Part shown: one piece after another, positions 1 through 12,063 of the stretch
How positions within the stretch are numbered: the first letter of the stretch is position 1
How the letters are laid out: every line of letters starts with the position of its first letter
DNA from: Paracyclopina nana
Taxonomy: Eukaryota > Arthropoda > Copepoda > Cyclopoida > Cyclopettidae
Assembly: GCA_019096065.1 (NCBI GenBank)
Contig: JAGUCH010000002.1
Location: 11,730,501 to 11,794,500, forward strand
DNA length: 64,000 nucleotides
Reading direction: 5' to 3'
Made by a program: the position numbers and the translations under genes
Notes under the pieces: generated by a model
What the model saw: only the letters and a program-made list of their open reading frames with translations
Database searches by the model: none
What the model was told of the DNA's origin: nothing

Positions 1-25
1 AGATGTGCATTTTGATTTTGTCTAG

Positions 26-1395
26 GTTTGCTACTATTTGATGGTTGGGCAGGTCAAGTCTGTGAAAACTGTCCTAAAGCAGCTTCAGCAATCCATACAA
101 ACCGTGACCTCTTCAGGCTGGCCCTCTGATGACGAGATGATTCCAGCGAATGTGGCTGACAATTTCCAATGGCTCACCAAAGATCATTTGTGCATTTTAG
201 TGTACCTTGTTACTGTCATGCACAGCATGCAGGTACGACATTTTATGATCAAAAAATTATCCCTTGATTACTTGCTATTTTCATATAGGCTGGCTACATG
301 GACAAAGCTCAAAAGTACACGGACAAGGCAATTGCTCAAATTGAAAAGCTTCGAAATAGCTATGATTCGAAACCATTGTTACTGTCATCATTCCAAGTAT
401 TACTTATGGAGCACATAGTACAGTGCAGATTGGTGACTGGAAACAAAGGTGGAGCAATCCAGGAGGTTGGGAACTTGTGCCGACTACTGCAATCAAACCA
501 AATTCTGATGCAAAGGCATCGAGCCCAACTACACACCATGTTAGGCCTCTACGCTATGAGCATGAATTGCATGGAAGCGGCTGAAAATCAATTCAATGCT
601 GCCCTCAGGGTAAGTACCTTCAAAATGCTGCTTTTAAAGTGCAACGCAGTTAAGGATTTTTTTCTCACAGACATCCCAAGAGCGGGAGTTGTGGACTTTT
701 GCCAACTTAAACCTGGCCATAGTGTACGTAAGAACGCGAAGGGAGACCGACTTTATGGCTCTCCTAGACAGAATATCACCGGAAAGACTGCCATCTCAGT
801 CACACAGCCTTCAGGCTGCAGCCTACTACATCCAAGGTCTCCAAGAGTTTTTTGCAGCCAAGTACAACGATGCAAAGTAATGCTATTCACGTTTTCGTAA
901 TTCAACTCTTAGCCTCATTTTCCTTTTTTTTTTTCACTAAGGCGTTACTTACGAGAAACCCTCAAAATGGCCAATGCTGAAGATCTCAATAGGTTGACTG
1001 TTTGCGCTCTCGTATTACTGGGTCACATCTTCTTGTCCTTGGGCAATTCAAGAGAATCGATGAATATGGTCACCCCTGCAATGCAACTCTCATCTAAGAT
1101 CCCCGACACTCATGTGCAGCTATGGGCCTCGGCAATCCTTAAAGGTGATAACGAAAGCTAATGCAATTTTGCATGAAATGCTAACGCCTTGATAATTTCA
1201 GATCTGTACCGTATGACGAACGACCCGAACCGGGAGCAAGAAGGACTCACCATGCACAGGAATTTTAGTCAGACTCTGTTGCAGGATCATTTTCGAGCTT
1301 CGCAGATGCCCGAGCACAATCTCATTGAGTGGACAGACGGTCCCTTTCCGTCCTTGCCCTCCACGTCGACGGTCGCAAGGCCCTCAAGCTCATGA
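26..1395 (+). CDS. Mau2: MAU2/SCC4 cohesin-loading factor, 3' part
   Basis: Exons read as 26-232, 289-609, 671-876, 942-1144 and 1202-1395, all joined in frame across GT-AG introns of about 56-65 nt. The gene runs in from the left edge, so the N-terminal part and the start codon are outside the window; 376 residues remain. The product is a TPR-like helical repeat protein matching MAU2/SCC4, which pairs with Nipped-B/NIPBL to load cohesin onto chromatin. Recognisable family stretches include [18 protein letters not shown] near the left, [20 protein letters not shown] in exon 2, and a conserved C-terminal block ending shortly after [12 protein letters not shown]. The last residues are Ser/Thr/Pro-rich and probably disordered. 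Family assignment is from remembered protein similarity and is strong. Confidence 0.93.
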
Positions 1396-1601
1396 TGAAA
1401 TAATGTAGTGTTGTTGTAAAAGACAGGAAAAAACGTATTTGTATTCTACACCAGAAGACGTAATTCTCTTTGATAAATAGTGGCCAGAGACATGGAGAAC
1501 TACTCAAAAAAGATTATTTAAATTACAAACGGCACACGTGCAGCACAAAAATTGTCACAAATCACAGGTTTGACGCAGATGCATCATCATCTTAGCCGAG
1601 C

Positions 1602-2450
1602 TCACTTCAGAAGTGACCATTTTATCTGATCCTTGGCAGACTGCAGCACCTGTAAAACAATAAGAAAAAACATTCGGGTTACGTAATATATACACATGTG
1701 TCGACAAAAAAGAGTCACGCATCATAAAACCTTAAAAAAGAGCTGCCGTCACCAATTAAAGATATGTCATATCACACATTAGGTAAATCAGCACTTACTG
1801 CTGAAGTAGCAGCCATTTTAGCCCCGATCTTTGCTTGTACCTGTTTTCATCTCATGATAATGTGATAGAGCTACTTAAGTGTAATGATTATTGCATACCT
1901 GAGCAACGGTCTGTTCTCCAATGGGTATGTCATCATTCCGAATGGCCACTCGGCTCACGACAGCATTGGGATCTGCCTCCAGGAACACTCCTCCATCGCA
2001 GATTTCATCGAGGGCCAGGAGGACAATGTCCAGGTTCTCAAAGAGGGCCCTCTTCTCCACGTTTTTCCTGAGGATCTGACTCACTGAGTCGTAAACGCAG
2101 TTCAGTACGGAGAGCAGTAAAAGTTCGTTCTCGTGTTGAGTCCCAAGGACGTAGAAAAAGAGGTCAACGTTGGACCTGTGCAGGATGACCATGCCATCTA
2201 AAAGGAGGATTTCCGAGTTGCTTTTGGACGTTTTGGCGAAGAGGCTCTTTTCAAAGGCCGTCTGCTCCTTGATGGTGGGGAAGTTGTCTTTGTCATAGTA
2301 ATTGGCCAAGACTCTTCTGCCATCGTTGTCGAGAATTAGTATCCCCTTGATGGTGTACAGAGTTGGAGGCTGGAGTAGCATGAAACCCCCCTTAATTCAT
2401 TACATTATTATTTGTGCGGAAATTCGACTTACCAGCAAAGATCCTTCCAT
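1602..2450 (-). CDS. zetaCOP: Coatomer subunit zeta (COPI)
   Basis: Exons 2450-2433, 2369-1899 and 1649-1602 give a 178-residue protein, the usual length of zeta-COP. The first exon codes only MEGSLL, then GTAAGT; the second starts [17 protein letters not shown], the hallmark N-terminus of the longin-like small subunit. The last exon codes a short tail ending WSLLK. The product is the small partner of gamma-COP in the F subcomplex of COPI, needed for retrograde Golgi-to-ER vesicles. It lies convergent to Mau2, with about 200 nt between the stop codons. Splice phases are all consistent, so the model is complete. Confidence 0.94.
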
Positions 2451-3339
2451 AATTTGCAAACTGTCGAAAATTTGGCTGAACTCAACAACTTTGAACTTTC
2501 TCTGTTTATTTGTAATGTACCGATTTTGGACCTGACTTGTGCAACACTGCATATGAAAAAAATACATTCTACGAATGATGCAACTTTATGCACTAAAAAA
2601 CCTATGAAATAATATATTCGATTTTCCAAAATCGTAAACCAGCTATTTTGTTCAAAAATATCATGTGATTTTGGCTGAAACCTTTCGTTTACGACTGCCT
2701 TAAACTTCTAGTGCTGGTTCATCAAGAATGCGGTTGGTGGCGAATCGGCAGAACAAATTGTTTAATTTTTTGTCCATTGCCTCGAATTTTGAAAACGACG
2801 ATTTTAGTTTTACACATTATAATCATTAACTTTTATCATGCTCCTGAGTTGGAACGTAGTTCAGGAGGATGAAACATTTCATAATTGCCCCAAAATTGAC
2901 GGTTTTTCTCTTCTGGGATGACGTGGAGCGTTATAGCGCAAGGTTAGTCAAAACAAGGTTTACATATCAACGCATGCTAGGCAAATTCGTCACAAAGAAC
3001 CTCGCATTTATCAGCCGTGCAATACTGCCGGTGTCTGCTTGTGCTGTTGTTTTACGAAACGACCCATTTATTTAAGGCCCTTGTCATTGAAACTTTCATA
3101 ATTCTTAGCAATTGACAGCTTTTAATTGCAAATTTCTCATATGCTAAAGTTGAAAAGTTTTCTTGAAAAAATCGAGATCAGTAATCAACAAAATTATGAA
3201 CAATTTTTTATGAGATCAACGCCTGTTAATCATTCTGATTTGAGATTGACATACTTGATGAAGAAAAGTCGAACGGTGCAATTTCACGAAAAATAAAATA
3301 ACAATTGACTTGTCACCTAAAAGCCTCAAAGCTCTCAAA
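2451..3339. other. AT-rich intergenic region between zeta-COP and Tmem258
   Basis: The two flanking genes are transcribed away from each other, so this roughly 0.9-kb stretch should hold both promoters. I see no coding potential, tRNA or clear repeat, and no convincing TATA box. Confidence 0.5.
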
Positions 3340-3640
3340 ATGGTAAACATTCCCTCGGAAAACACAGCAGTGACTAATATAGAGCTTCGTCCAATTTCAG
3401 ATCAGCGTAGAAAACATGTCGCGGTACGTCAGTCCCGTGAATCCGGCAATTTTCGCTCACTTGACGTTGGTGTTGATGGGCATTGGCCTCTTCTTCACCG
3501 CTTGGTTCTTCGTGTACGAGGTGACGTCGACCAAGTTCACCCGTGAGAAAATGAAGGAAATCCTCATCAGCTTGATCGCCGCCATATTCATGGGGCTCGG
3601 CACGCATTTCCTCATTCTTTGGGTGGGCATTTACGTATGA
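3340..3640 (+). CDS. Tmem258: TMEM258, oligosaccharyltransferase subunit
   Basis: The main exon (3401-3640) contains [16 protein letters not shown], then a first membrane helix, [14 protein letters not shown], and a second helix ending LILWVGIYV; this is nearly diagnostic of TMEM258, a two-pass ER protein of the OST complex in N-glycosylation. I prefer a start at 3340: ATG followed at once by GTAAAC, with a 58-nt intron and TTTCAG acceptor at 3399-3400. This gives MISVEN before MSRY (80 residues), like the short extension before MSRY in the human protein. If that intron is not used, the start is ATG 3416 (74 residues). An AATAAA follows the stop at 3695. Confidence 0.92.
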
Positions 3641-3694
3641 TACTTTTTTGTTGTTGGCTTCATTCTTACGTTTTGATTTCCGTGTGATATGGCT

Positions 3695-3700
3695 AATAAA
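3695..3700 (+). promoter_or_regulatory. AATAAA polyadenylation signal of Tmem258
   Basis: Canonical hexamer 55 nt after the Tmem258 stop codon, facing the opposing signal of the convergent Na,K-ATPase beta gene about 30 nt away. Confidence 0.7.
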
Positions 3701-3725
3701 TAGGAGTTAGCTTTTGAAAAAGAAG

Positions 3726-3731
3726 TTTATT
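3726..3731 (-). promoter_or_regulatory. AATAAA polyadenylation signal of the Na,K-ATPase beta gene
   Basis: TTTATT on the plus strand is AATAAA on the minus strand, 27 nt beyond the beta-subunit stop codon. The 3' ends of this gene and Tmem258 therefore nearly meet or overlap. Confidence 0.7.
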
Positions 3732-3757
3732 TTAAATGAAAAACATCTCTGCGATCA

Positions 3758-4827
3758 TCAGTCCATGAGAAATTCTATGTGCACGGATCCTCTCATTTTG
3801 CTGCCATCGTGCTCGATGAATTTGGCCCAGGCCGAGCACTGAATGTTGATAAGGACTCCAGGAGTGGGATTCTTGAGTTGAACCATGACTATGGGCTGTA
3901 GGTAGCCCAGCTGGTTCCAATAAGGGAAGAAGTAGGCTGGAAATCCTCTCCATGGGGTGTAGGTGACGGTGCCAATGTTCTCCTTGTCGGGGTCGAGCTC
4001 CCCGTCGCAGTGGAGCCACACCATGTTGAGCTCAGGGCAGGGCCTGTCCAGGAGGCCACCGCAGTTCTCCTCCCATACTTTGCGAATGTGCTTTTTGAGA
4101 TCTTGTGGCATGTCAGGATGATCATCCACTTCAGTGATGTTGTAGGGCGTGGGCGCCCACGAGTACACCCTGTTCAATTTTAGCAGCAAGCAGGGCTTGC
4201 CATGGCGATAGCCATAGTTTTCCTCGCTGATGCACTTGATGTCACTGCCCTGATCGGACAGCCACTCTTTGTTGAACTCGCAGGCCTCGTCCCTATCCAG
4301 GGGCGGCCTATCCCAGGTACATTTGGTCTGAGAGGCTCCTGCGTTGGCCCAGTAGCCAGGCTCGTATTCCGCCAAAAAGTGGTCCAGGTTGGTCTTCAAC
4401 GGACCCCAATCGCCGGACTGCCCATGGCGAAACCAGATTAAGGAAGAGTATGGATCAGTTTCCTGTGGAAAAAGCATTAACATCAAGAAATGGGCAGTCG
4501 CCTTTAATGCAATACCTGCTTCATGGGTCTGAAACCTAGGCCAGGATTGGCGCCAATGAAGGAGGAGGTGGTTTGCAGTTTGGGCGTGTAGTTGTCCAGG
4601 GTCTGGTAGAAGACCCAGAGGCACAGGCCCCAAAAGAGGACGAGGCCGGCGGAGAAGAAGAGCATGTAGAGGATGACAACCCATGACGAGAATGTCCTGC
4701 CCAGGACCTCGTGCGTTTTCGAGTTGAACACAAAGTTGCCCTGATTCTTGTCCATTTTGGCTAGCTTGGCCTTGTCATCTGTGCCATAGGTTTGCTCGTA
4801 GCTGGTGTCTGTGGAGGACACCTTCAT
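3758..4827 (-). CDS. nrv: Na,K-ATPase beta subunit (nervana type)
   Basis: Exons 4827-4516 and 4462-3758 join in phase 0 across a 53-nt intron, giving 338 residues from the internal ATG at 4827 (AAC before ATG, good context). Order: about 48-residue cytoplasmic N-terminus, the beta-family motif GRTFSSWVVILYMLFF opening a single membrane helix, then a long extracellular domain with paired cysteines, an N-glycosylation sequon (NIT) and C-terminal blocks GYLQPIVMVQLKNPTP and IQCSAWAKFI. The subunit stabilises and delivers the alpha pump to the plasma membrane; in insects it also takes part in septate junctions. The exon stays open upstream to a possible acceptor near 4877, so another first exon with a different N-terminus is possible. 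Confidence 0.92.
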
Positions 4828-6763
4828 GTTCTTGTGGAAGTTGTTGCTGTTGAGGTTGCTTGGGTCGCGCCTCAAGCCTAGTGCACAAAGGTAGCAGCGC
4901 TACACCTACTATGCCACATAATAATAAGTCTACCTGGATATGAGTACTAAATATCCACCTGCATTGCAGCTAGAGCGTAAGAGAACGAGCCGCTCTTTTT
5001 CAGTCTCCGCTGACTTTGAGGTAGACTGATGATCCTGCCTCCCTTTCTTTTCCCCCTGGTGGAGTGACCAAGAAAAATTGCGATGATAAATCGCGAGGAT
5101 GCCATTGCTCACTCACAATGATTTCGCGATGATGTTGTTGTAGCTTTTTTTCGCAGAAGCTGACAAATGTTTCACGGACGAGGAAACGACGGGAGAAAAA
5201 GCTCAATTTACGAAAGCACTCCTTTTTCTTACATGCATCTCAGCCAGGGATCGCGAGTTGCGATCGTGAGTGGCAGGGATTGATGCCCTGTTTACGACAA
5301 AACGAACCTCGCAAGCATAAGTGTGGCAGCGTTTGCACTTTATGCATGCACCCTTTCGCTGGCTGTGGTGAAGTTGGGTAGCTCCAAGGGGAGCCAATCA
5401 ACACCAAATGCAATAAGATCCATTTGTCTCCCCCGAGCTCGCACCGTTTGTCGTCTAATCGGCAAATGGCTTTCTTTTGTACTGTGTAGCAACATAAAAA
5501 AGGGGTTGAGTGACCCAGCTACTTATTTGAGCAAATAGTGCCCTTGAGTGACGGGTCCATCTATGCATACGTATATGATAAACATGCGACACAATGCATC
5601 CGTGATGAGCCAAAAGAGGCTGCAACGTTCATTTTTCCAAGTTTTGGCCCAATTTCATCTCGCGTTCGTCGCTCTTCTACAACAAAGAGCCGAAAGAAAG
5701 AGTTGTTGCAGATGAATGGATGATGGAGTGGAGCGGCGCTCGAGAGCTGGACACTGAGCCAAAAAAATAGGGGCTAGAAAGCCCACGAGGCTTTTTTTCA
5801 TTTCGCAGCTACTTCTTTTCTATCAGTTGAGCGATCATTGTGCGAGATAACGTGTTGAATGCGGCTTGACGGACTCCATTTTTTACCTAGGCGTGTATAC
5901 ACTGCCCGATACGATACATGCTACACGGAAAAAGGGTAGCCATATCCTGAAATAAAAAAACGAGCAGAAAAAGGAAAAGAACTTTTTTTCCTTCTGCATC
6001 AATCGGTTTGCCAGGCCTTATGGATGCATCATCTGCATCATCTAATGCGTTATAATAATCAAGATGCAGGCGCATTTCTTTCCATTCAGAATCCGCCTCG
6101 AATTTTCGGCCGATTGAGCCCCACATATCTATCATGAGAGGCCCATCATTTGTGACGACGGCGAGAAAGGCCTACCCTATGCAGCAATACACTTGGCTAT
6201 AGCATTCTTCTCGCGGATGCGCGCTCCAATTAATCTTCCTTCATGGATTAGCGGAGAATGTCTGAAAAAAGGCCCTCTCCTCCTTTGGCAAGAAATGAAG
6301 CCCCGTCTGACCCCAAAGTGCGCGAGTTTACATACTAGTGCGCAACAAACAGCGCGAATGTGGCCTACATCTTTTGGCCTTTGAAATGTTGCTCGAAAGC
6401 TTCCCGCCGAGTTTACTTTGCGCGTTCTCTTTCAAGGCAAAAAACTCAAGTTGTCAAACGCTTTGGCGGCAGGAGTTACTCGCTGACTCGTGTGACGACA
6501 TTTTGACGTGTTCAATAAACAGTCAAACTTGAAATAGCACCTGAAATTACGCGATCGCGTAAAACGATCGCAGTTGCGGAAACGAGCTTTGGCAGTGAGA
6601 TTTCCTAGTTCCGGCACAGGAGAGCCACTTTCTTGATCGGGCTTGGCTCGCCGAAAAAGGCGAGGGGAAAAGCGTTCGAAGTGACATTTAGTGCTTTTTA
6701 CGACTTCCGATTTTTGTGAGGAGAGATGCGAGCGCGTCAATTCTCGCGGCCTGAATTGTTGCG
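4828..6763. other. Intergenic region upstream of the Na,K beta and zinc-finger genes
   Basis: About 1.9 kb between divergently transcribed genes. Short open frames occur but none shows family motifs or plausible splice partners. It probably contains the promoters and untranslated first exons of both neighbours. Confidence 0.4.
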
Positions 6764-8594
6764 ATGCGCCAGTCGCGCCGCCAACGACGGCCTAGTCGCA
6801 TCATGGATGCCGTGCAGAGCACAAATATGGTGGAATTCTTCGAAACCGACCTCGACGTCTGGCTTGAGCATGAGGACCTCTCCAACATGCTTTTCCTCGA
6901 CCAAAACGACCTCAATAACCTCTACTGCGAGCCCTTGTTCCTGGACGTCGTTGAAACCACCGAGGTCACCACTGACCATGAATTTCGCGAGAAGGCTGAA
7001 GTGGCGGATGAAGCATCGGAAAAAAAGAAGGGAAGTGGTCACAACAATGAGACATTCATTGTGAGAGACTCGGTGACAAATCAGTACAAGTGCGCGGAGT
7101 GCCCCAAGATATTTCAGTTCAAATCCAGACTCAAAAGACATCTCAGCACTCATCAGGTACAGACTTCTGATATAGTTGAGAGTAGGAAATCTTGGAGGAT
7201 AATTAATCTCCCATAGTATAAATGCTATTTGCTCAACTTGTAGCGGATGGAGAAACTAGCCATGGACCCAGAAATATGGTCAATTAAGATGCCACTACAG
7301 ATAAGAATAAATTAAAGCAATATTGTAGGGGGAAAAGACAATCCATATTAAGCCTCCCTCTAGCGAGGAGCACAAAATTGAATTTCCAAAGATGCAACTA
7401 ATTTCATCACAAAGCACTCTAATAAAAGAAAGCTTGCTCGCAACTTTTATTGCATGTTTTTTGTAAATACTGCCTATCCTACACACAGGGGGAAAAAATC
7501 CCCCTGCACGTAGACAGATAGTACATTCTAAAACAAGTTCGAAATGGACTCTCTAAAAAGGCGCGCAACTTGGACCATGAGATTTATCTTTAGATGGCGC
7601 CACCACCGTAGAGATGGGGCAGAATTACCAGAAGTGGATTTTCAACTATTTTACCAGTCGGGCATTTCCGACAGGTGAATAGCAAATTCTCCTCCAGGAA
7701 AAAGCTTTATCGTTAAGAGTTAGTTCCTCGCGTTGCATTGTCTACGTGAAGCCTATGTATGATTTATCGTTGTTGCAGACTAAGCAGTTTGCCTGTCCTG
7801 GATGCGACAAGTACTTCAGCAGGAGAGACGTGATGGAGGCCCACAGTCAACGGGCCCACGGGCATGACAACAACAATGAGAAGCGGCCAAAAAACGCTGG
7901 CAGCGGCTCTGGGTCGTCTGACAGTAATAACAGTGATTCTAGCTCCTCTCGCCCGGATCAGTGTTGTGATGCAAGAAAGGGCCTTAAATGCCCCCAGTGT
8001 CCTGCCAAGTTGTCAACTCGCCATCATTTCCAGCGCCACCTCCGGGCCCACCAAAACAACGTGGGCTGCTTCCAGTGCGAGCACTGCCGCAAAACCTTCG
8101 ACGATCGCCGCAAGTTCTCGGTGCACGTGAGAAACCACGACGCGAGCGAGAAGAAGTTCAAGTGCGCCGATTGCGGTCTGGCCTTTTTGCAGCGCGAATT
8201 TCTGCGAAGGCACCAGCGCGTGCATTCGGGTGAGACGCCATTTTCCTGCGAGGCTTGCGGAGCGGCCTTCCGCCAAAGGGTGAACTTGAACCGGCACATT
8301 GTGCGCAAGCATTCAATCGCGGAGGCGTCGAAGCCTCACCGCTGCGGCGACTGCTCCAAAAGCTTTCGAACGAGCTCCGAGCTGAAGAATCATCTGCTGT
8401 ACCACGGGGAGAGCGTGGTGCGAAATCATCCCTGCCAATGCTGCGAACTGTCGTTTGTCGAGAAACGCCACCTGGATCGACACATGCGCCGGGTGCATTC
8501 GGGCATCAAGAATTTCCTCTGCAACAAATGCAGCAAGGCTTTCTACGAAAAGTACGAGCTCAACTTCCACGCCAAGCGCTGCCGAGCGGCTTAA
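6764..8594 (+). CDS. C2H2 zinc-finger protein, nine fingers
   Basis: Exons 6764-7156 and 7779-8594 join in phase 0 (CAG|GTACAG and TTGCAG|ACT), 402 residues. An acidic, hydrophobic N-terminus (LDVWLEHEDLSNMLFLDQND) looks like an activation domain and precedes a first finger near the end of exon 1. Exon 2 has eight more fingers, interrupted after the first by a Ser/Asn-rich spacer. The last finger ends with Cys in place of the second His (HAKRC). Linkers such as HSGETPF fit a DNA-binding regulator. The ATG at 6803 has the better context (A at -3, G at +4) and may be the true start, removing 13 residues. No specific orthologue recognised. Confidence 0.85.
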
Positions 8595-11500
8595 TTACGC
8601 GCCCCGCTCTTAAAAGACTGCGTATGGAAAATAGAATACGAAATGAAGATGGATCGGCTTCAAATGATATTGCCGACCGCTCAATCGAAGCTGCCATCAA
8701 GAAGTCGTGGTAGCCGAGACCACCCATGAAGTCGGAGCCACGATTATTTGGCTCCGTGATATTGAATCGGCAATCCGGAGCTGCCGCGGCGTCTTGCATG
8801 CCCATCAAGTTGGGCGTAGCATGGTGTGCAGTAACTCGAGCTACATATAGGATATTAAAGTTCTCACGTGGTCGATGAGCTTAACTGGGTGGAGTTCACG
8901 CCTTGTCGTCGGAAATCTGTAATGATCGCCCTCGAGCCCTGGATGATTGACGTAAATGAGCGGTATCGATTATCAACCAGGCAGGCGGGTCAATCATCAA
9001 CGCGCGCGCATTTCCCGGACTCGATTATAAGCCGCGCGTTTTCATGCTTCGCGTAGGGCAAAAAATGTCGAATTCCACGAATGATCGTGAGTGACGAACA
9101 TCGAAAAGCCTGGAATTCAGTTTCCGATCTTTTTTCTGCGCTACTGCGATTTTACGGCGTCTTAAAGATGTCAGTCAGATGGGACGCGATTAGCATATGA
9201 AAAAAGTGCTATGCAGTGCTTGTAGGTTGTTGGACGAGGCTGCCACGTCCCACAAATGTTTCTCCGACGTCGACGAAAGAGCTTTCGGCCATTTGCTCTA
9301 ATTTACTATCGAGCAGAGCCGCTCGTTTTCAAAACAAGCTACAAGATATAGGAAAGCATCGAGATATGCGATGATGATATACGCGAAGTTGCGAGCGCAT
9401 TTGTCTTGGACACCACTGCCAAGTTTCCCCCGAATTAATGAGCTGGCTCGAATTTTCCTCCATTGATGACCGGCGAAGAATTGGGAGTAGACACCACCAA
9501 GAAGCAGCTACTTTATGGCTAGTGCGCTATTGAGTGCAATTTTATATGTTGCTGGCCCCCTCGTTCTAGGCGCAAACATTTCGGAAAAAGGGAAGCTTAC
9601 GGTGATTTACGGCCAATAATCAATTCCGCAAGACATTTTTCGATTTCACGCGCCATTTGTGTGGGAATTACTCCTTTCGGCAATTACTCGCTGGCCTATG
9701 CTCCATTGCGATATTGCCGATGATTTGCAAGACCGCCTACGTACTGCAAGCAGCTAGGCTATTATATATCGCGTGTCTTCGGGCTGTAAGTGATGATGAC
9801 CAAATTGCCGCCATTATCATACTGTAGAGCGTACCAAAGGCGCGAGAGAGTGTGAAATAAATGACCGGGTCTTAAGCTCACACACCGCCGCCGGGGTCAT
9901 TAAAGCATATATACATACCATACTATACGTGGCCCCGCTTTTCGCGTGCTCGAATACTTACGGTATAAAATGGTATGAAAACGTGACAGCTTCAAAAAAC
10001 TTTATGGCCAGGCTTTTTCGTTTTGCATAATAAAGAAGAAACTCGTGCGCTGCACTCATTTGACGGAATTTATATTTAAATACCCCACCATCATCATCAT
10101 CACGTTTGGCTACTTCTGCGGGGAATTCCTTTATGCTCGAAATTGCGTTTCATTGATCATCGCCATCATTGCAAAAGCTTCATTAATTTTGCCGGCACCA
10201 TTAGATCATTGCAACGATCGATCCTCATTGCGCGCGACACAAACCAGAAATCTGGGCCAACCAAGACCGTAATTACGTTGGGCTGATTTTTGCCTTTATT
10301 TCAAAAAGATCAAACAATTGCATTTGGAGTGCCGTGGGTTACATTCCAAAAAGATTTTTACGTCTCAATTGTGCAGTCGTAAGTCGTACCGGGCATAAAA
10401 CTGCGAATTGCTTGTTGGCTGGTAGTCGTCAAAAAAAACTCCAGCAGGTCTCTTTGAAAAGATATTTCTGCGGTCTCTTGAGTACTTTACCAATGCTAGA
10501 GAAGTACATAAAAAAGACAAGAATGAAATCCTGTTACTTTTCTAAAATAAACTACCACCAATCAAGATGGTCACTTAATTGCTACGCATAGCGCATATGG
10601 CTTTGTGTGAGCTCAAATTGTTGGGTGGTGGTGAAAACTGGTATGAATCACAAAAAGAGAAACAAATTACCAGATCTGCTCTTTAACTCATTGGGCGAGT
10701 CGCGAGAGTGGAGTGGTTTTAAAAATGATATGTATGTACCATGCTCATGCTGAGCCACAAATGGCCGTGGAAATGAAACCTTCTTTTCCTATCATCATCT
10801 TAGCTAGAATTTTCGTGAGCTAGACCACCTAGGGCGGAATTATGGACTTTTCACACCTCTATGATCATTGGAAATTATCTGCTCAGCCAGCCAAGCTGTG
10901 CGCATCTGGAGTACTGAGCCTCGCTATATCAAATGAGTCGAAATCTCATTTGGCGCCCATAAGTTAATCACATTGTGAGAATCTGAAACTTTTCACATAT
11001 TGCTGCCATATTTGTTGCGGCTCAAATATCAAATTGCCATTATGGAAAAAGTCACTTACCGTATTGAATTCAACGTGAAAAATGACGAGTAACTTTTTTG
11101 CGCTCTGCTTCGTGTCAATTTAATTCGCAATGACAGGCCTCGTCTGTTAGCACTAGCTACGTAGATAAATTGCTGGGGACGAAACGCCTCGGTGTCCACC
11201 CAATCGTTGAGAGACCATCAATAAGTCATTGTTTAAATTCTTGAAAAATCTCTCGACTTTTTTTCGCTGTCTGCTCCTGTGCGTTTTGATAGGAATTACT
11301 GACTGTTTACTCAAAGCTTGCCTTTTTTGCTGAGCAGGAGTGGCCATTTTCATAATTACAATTTTCGCATCTTCCTCCTTTCTCAAAGTCGTGGAGAAGA
11401 GCATTTATGTAAGGGGAAAAAGTGTAGCTTTCATCTTTTCAGGAAGAAATGTCCGAGGTTCCAAGGTGAAATATATGTGCTTTGGCGACCATCAAGTGTT

Positions 11501-12063
11501 TTGACATTCGCACTTTTTGTGCCTCTTCCTCTTCGAATGTACACTGTGCGTTGTGATGACTTATCTCACACCTGTAATGCTTGCACTTTTCTTTCCAAAA
11601 GTATTAAGTTTCATATAGCAGTCGTACGAACGACGTAGCTTTGCAGCTAGAGCCAAATGAGAAAGGTGATGAGGATGATGATGGGCCTCAGAAAAAAGCA
11701 TTTTTTGTCATATTTGCTTATTCTGATGGATTTCCCGGCATTTCTCGCGCTAAGAATGCTGATGAAATGCGACTGTTTGCTTAGCGGCTTGGCAGTGAGT
11801 GTGAAAAAAAGGAAGCATATAGTATGTAGCAGTAGGAAAATGCCGCTTATTTGTGCTGCGCTGGCTAAGGCTGCTGCTGAAAATTGGGGCTGCTAATCCG
11901 GAAAATGTCTCTCGTTCTTTTTCCCCAGGGACACTCCAAATAATGCGCGCGTCCCTCCCGCGAGAGACAAAATAGTCGCAGCAATAGTTACTCCTTTATT
12001 ACACGCAACACCTCATTACAATTCAGAGGTTGTTCGCTGCTGCTACAAACTTCCATCAGCGAA
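8595..12063. other. Gene-free intergenic stretch
   Basis: About 3.5 kb with no open frame that shows conserved motifs or credible splice pairs. No tRNA, long repeat or array was seen. Probably regulatory or spacer DNA of the flanking genes. Confidence 0.4.

Noticed and set aside
9889..10272. Plus-strand frame of 75 codons with a hydrophobic stretch near 10045
   Set aside because: Composition follows the AT-rich DNA, there are no good splice partners or start context, and no motif was seen.
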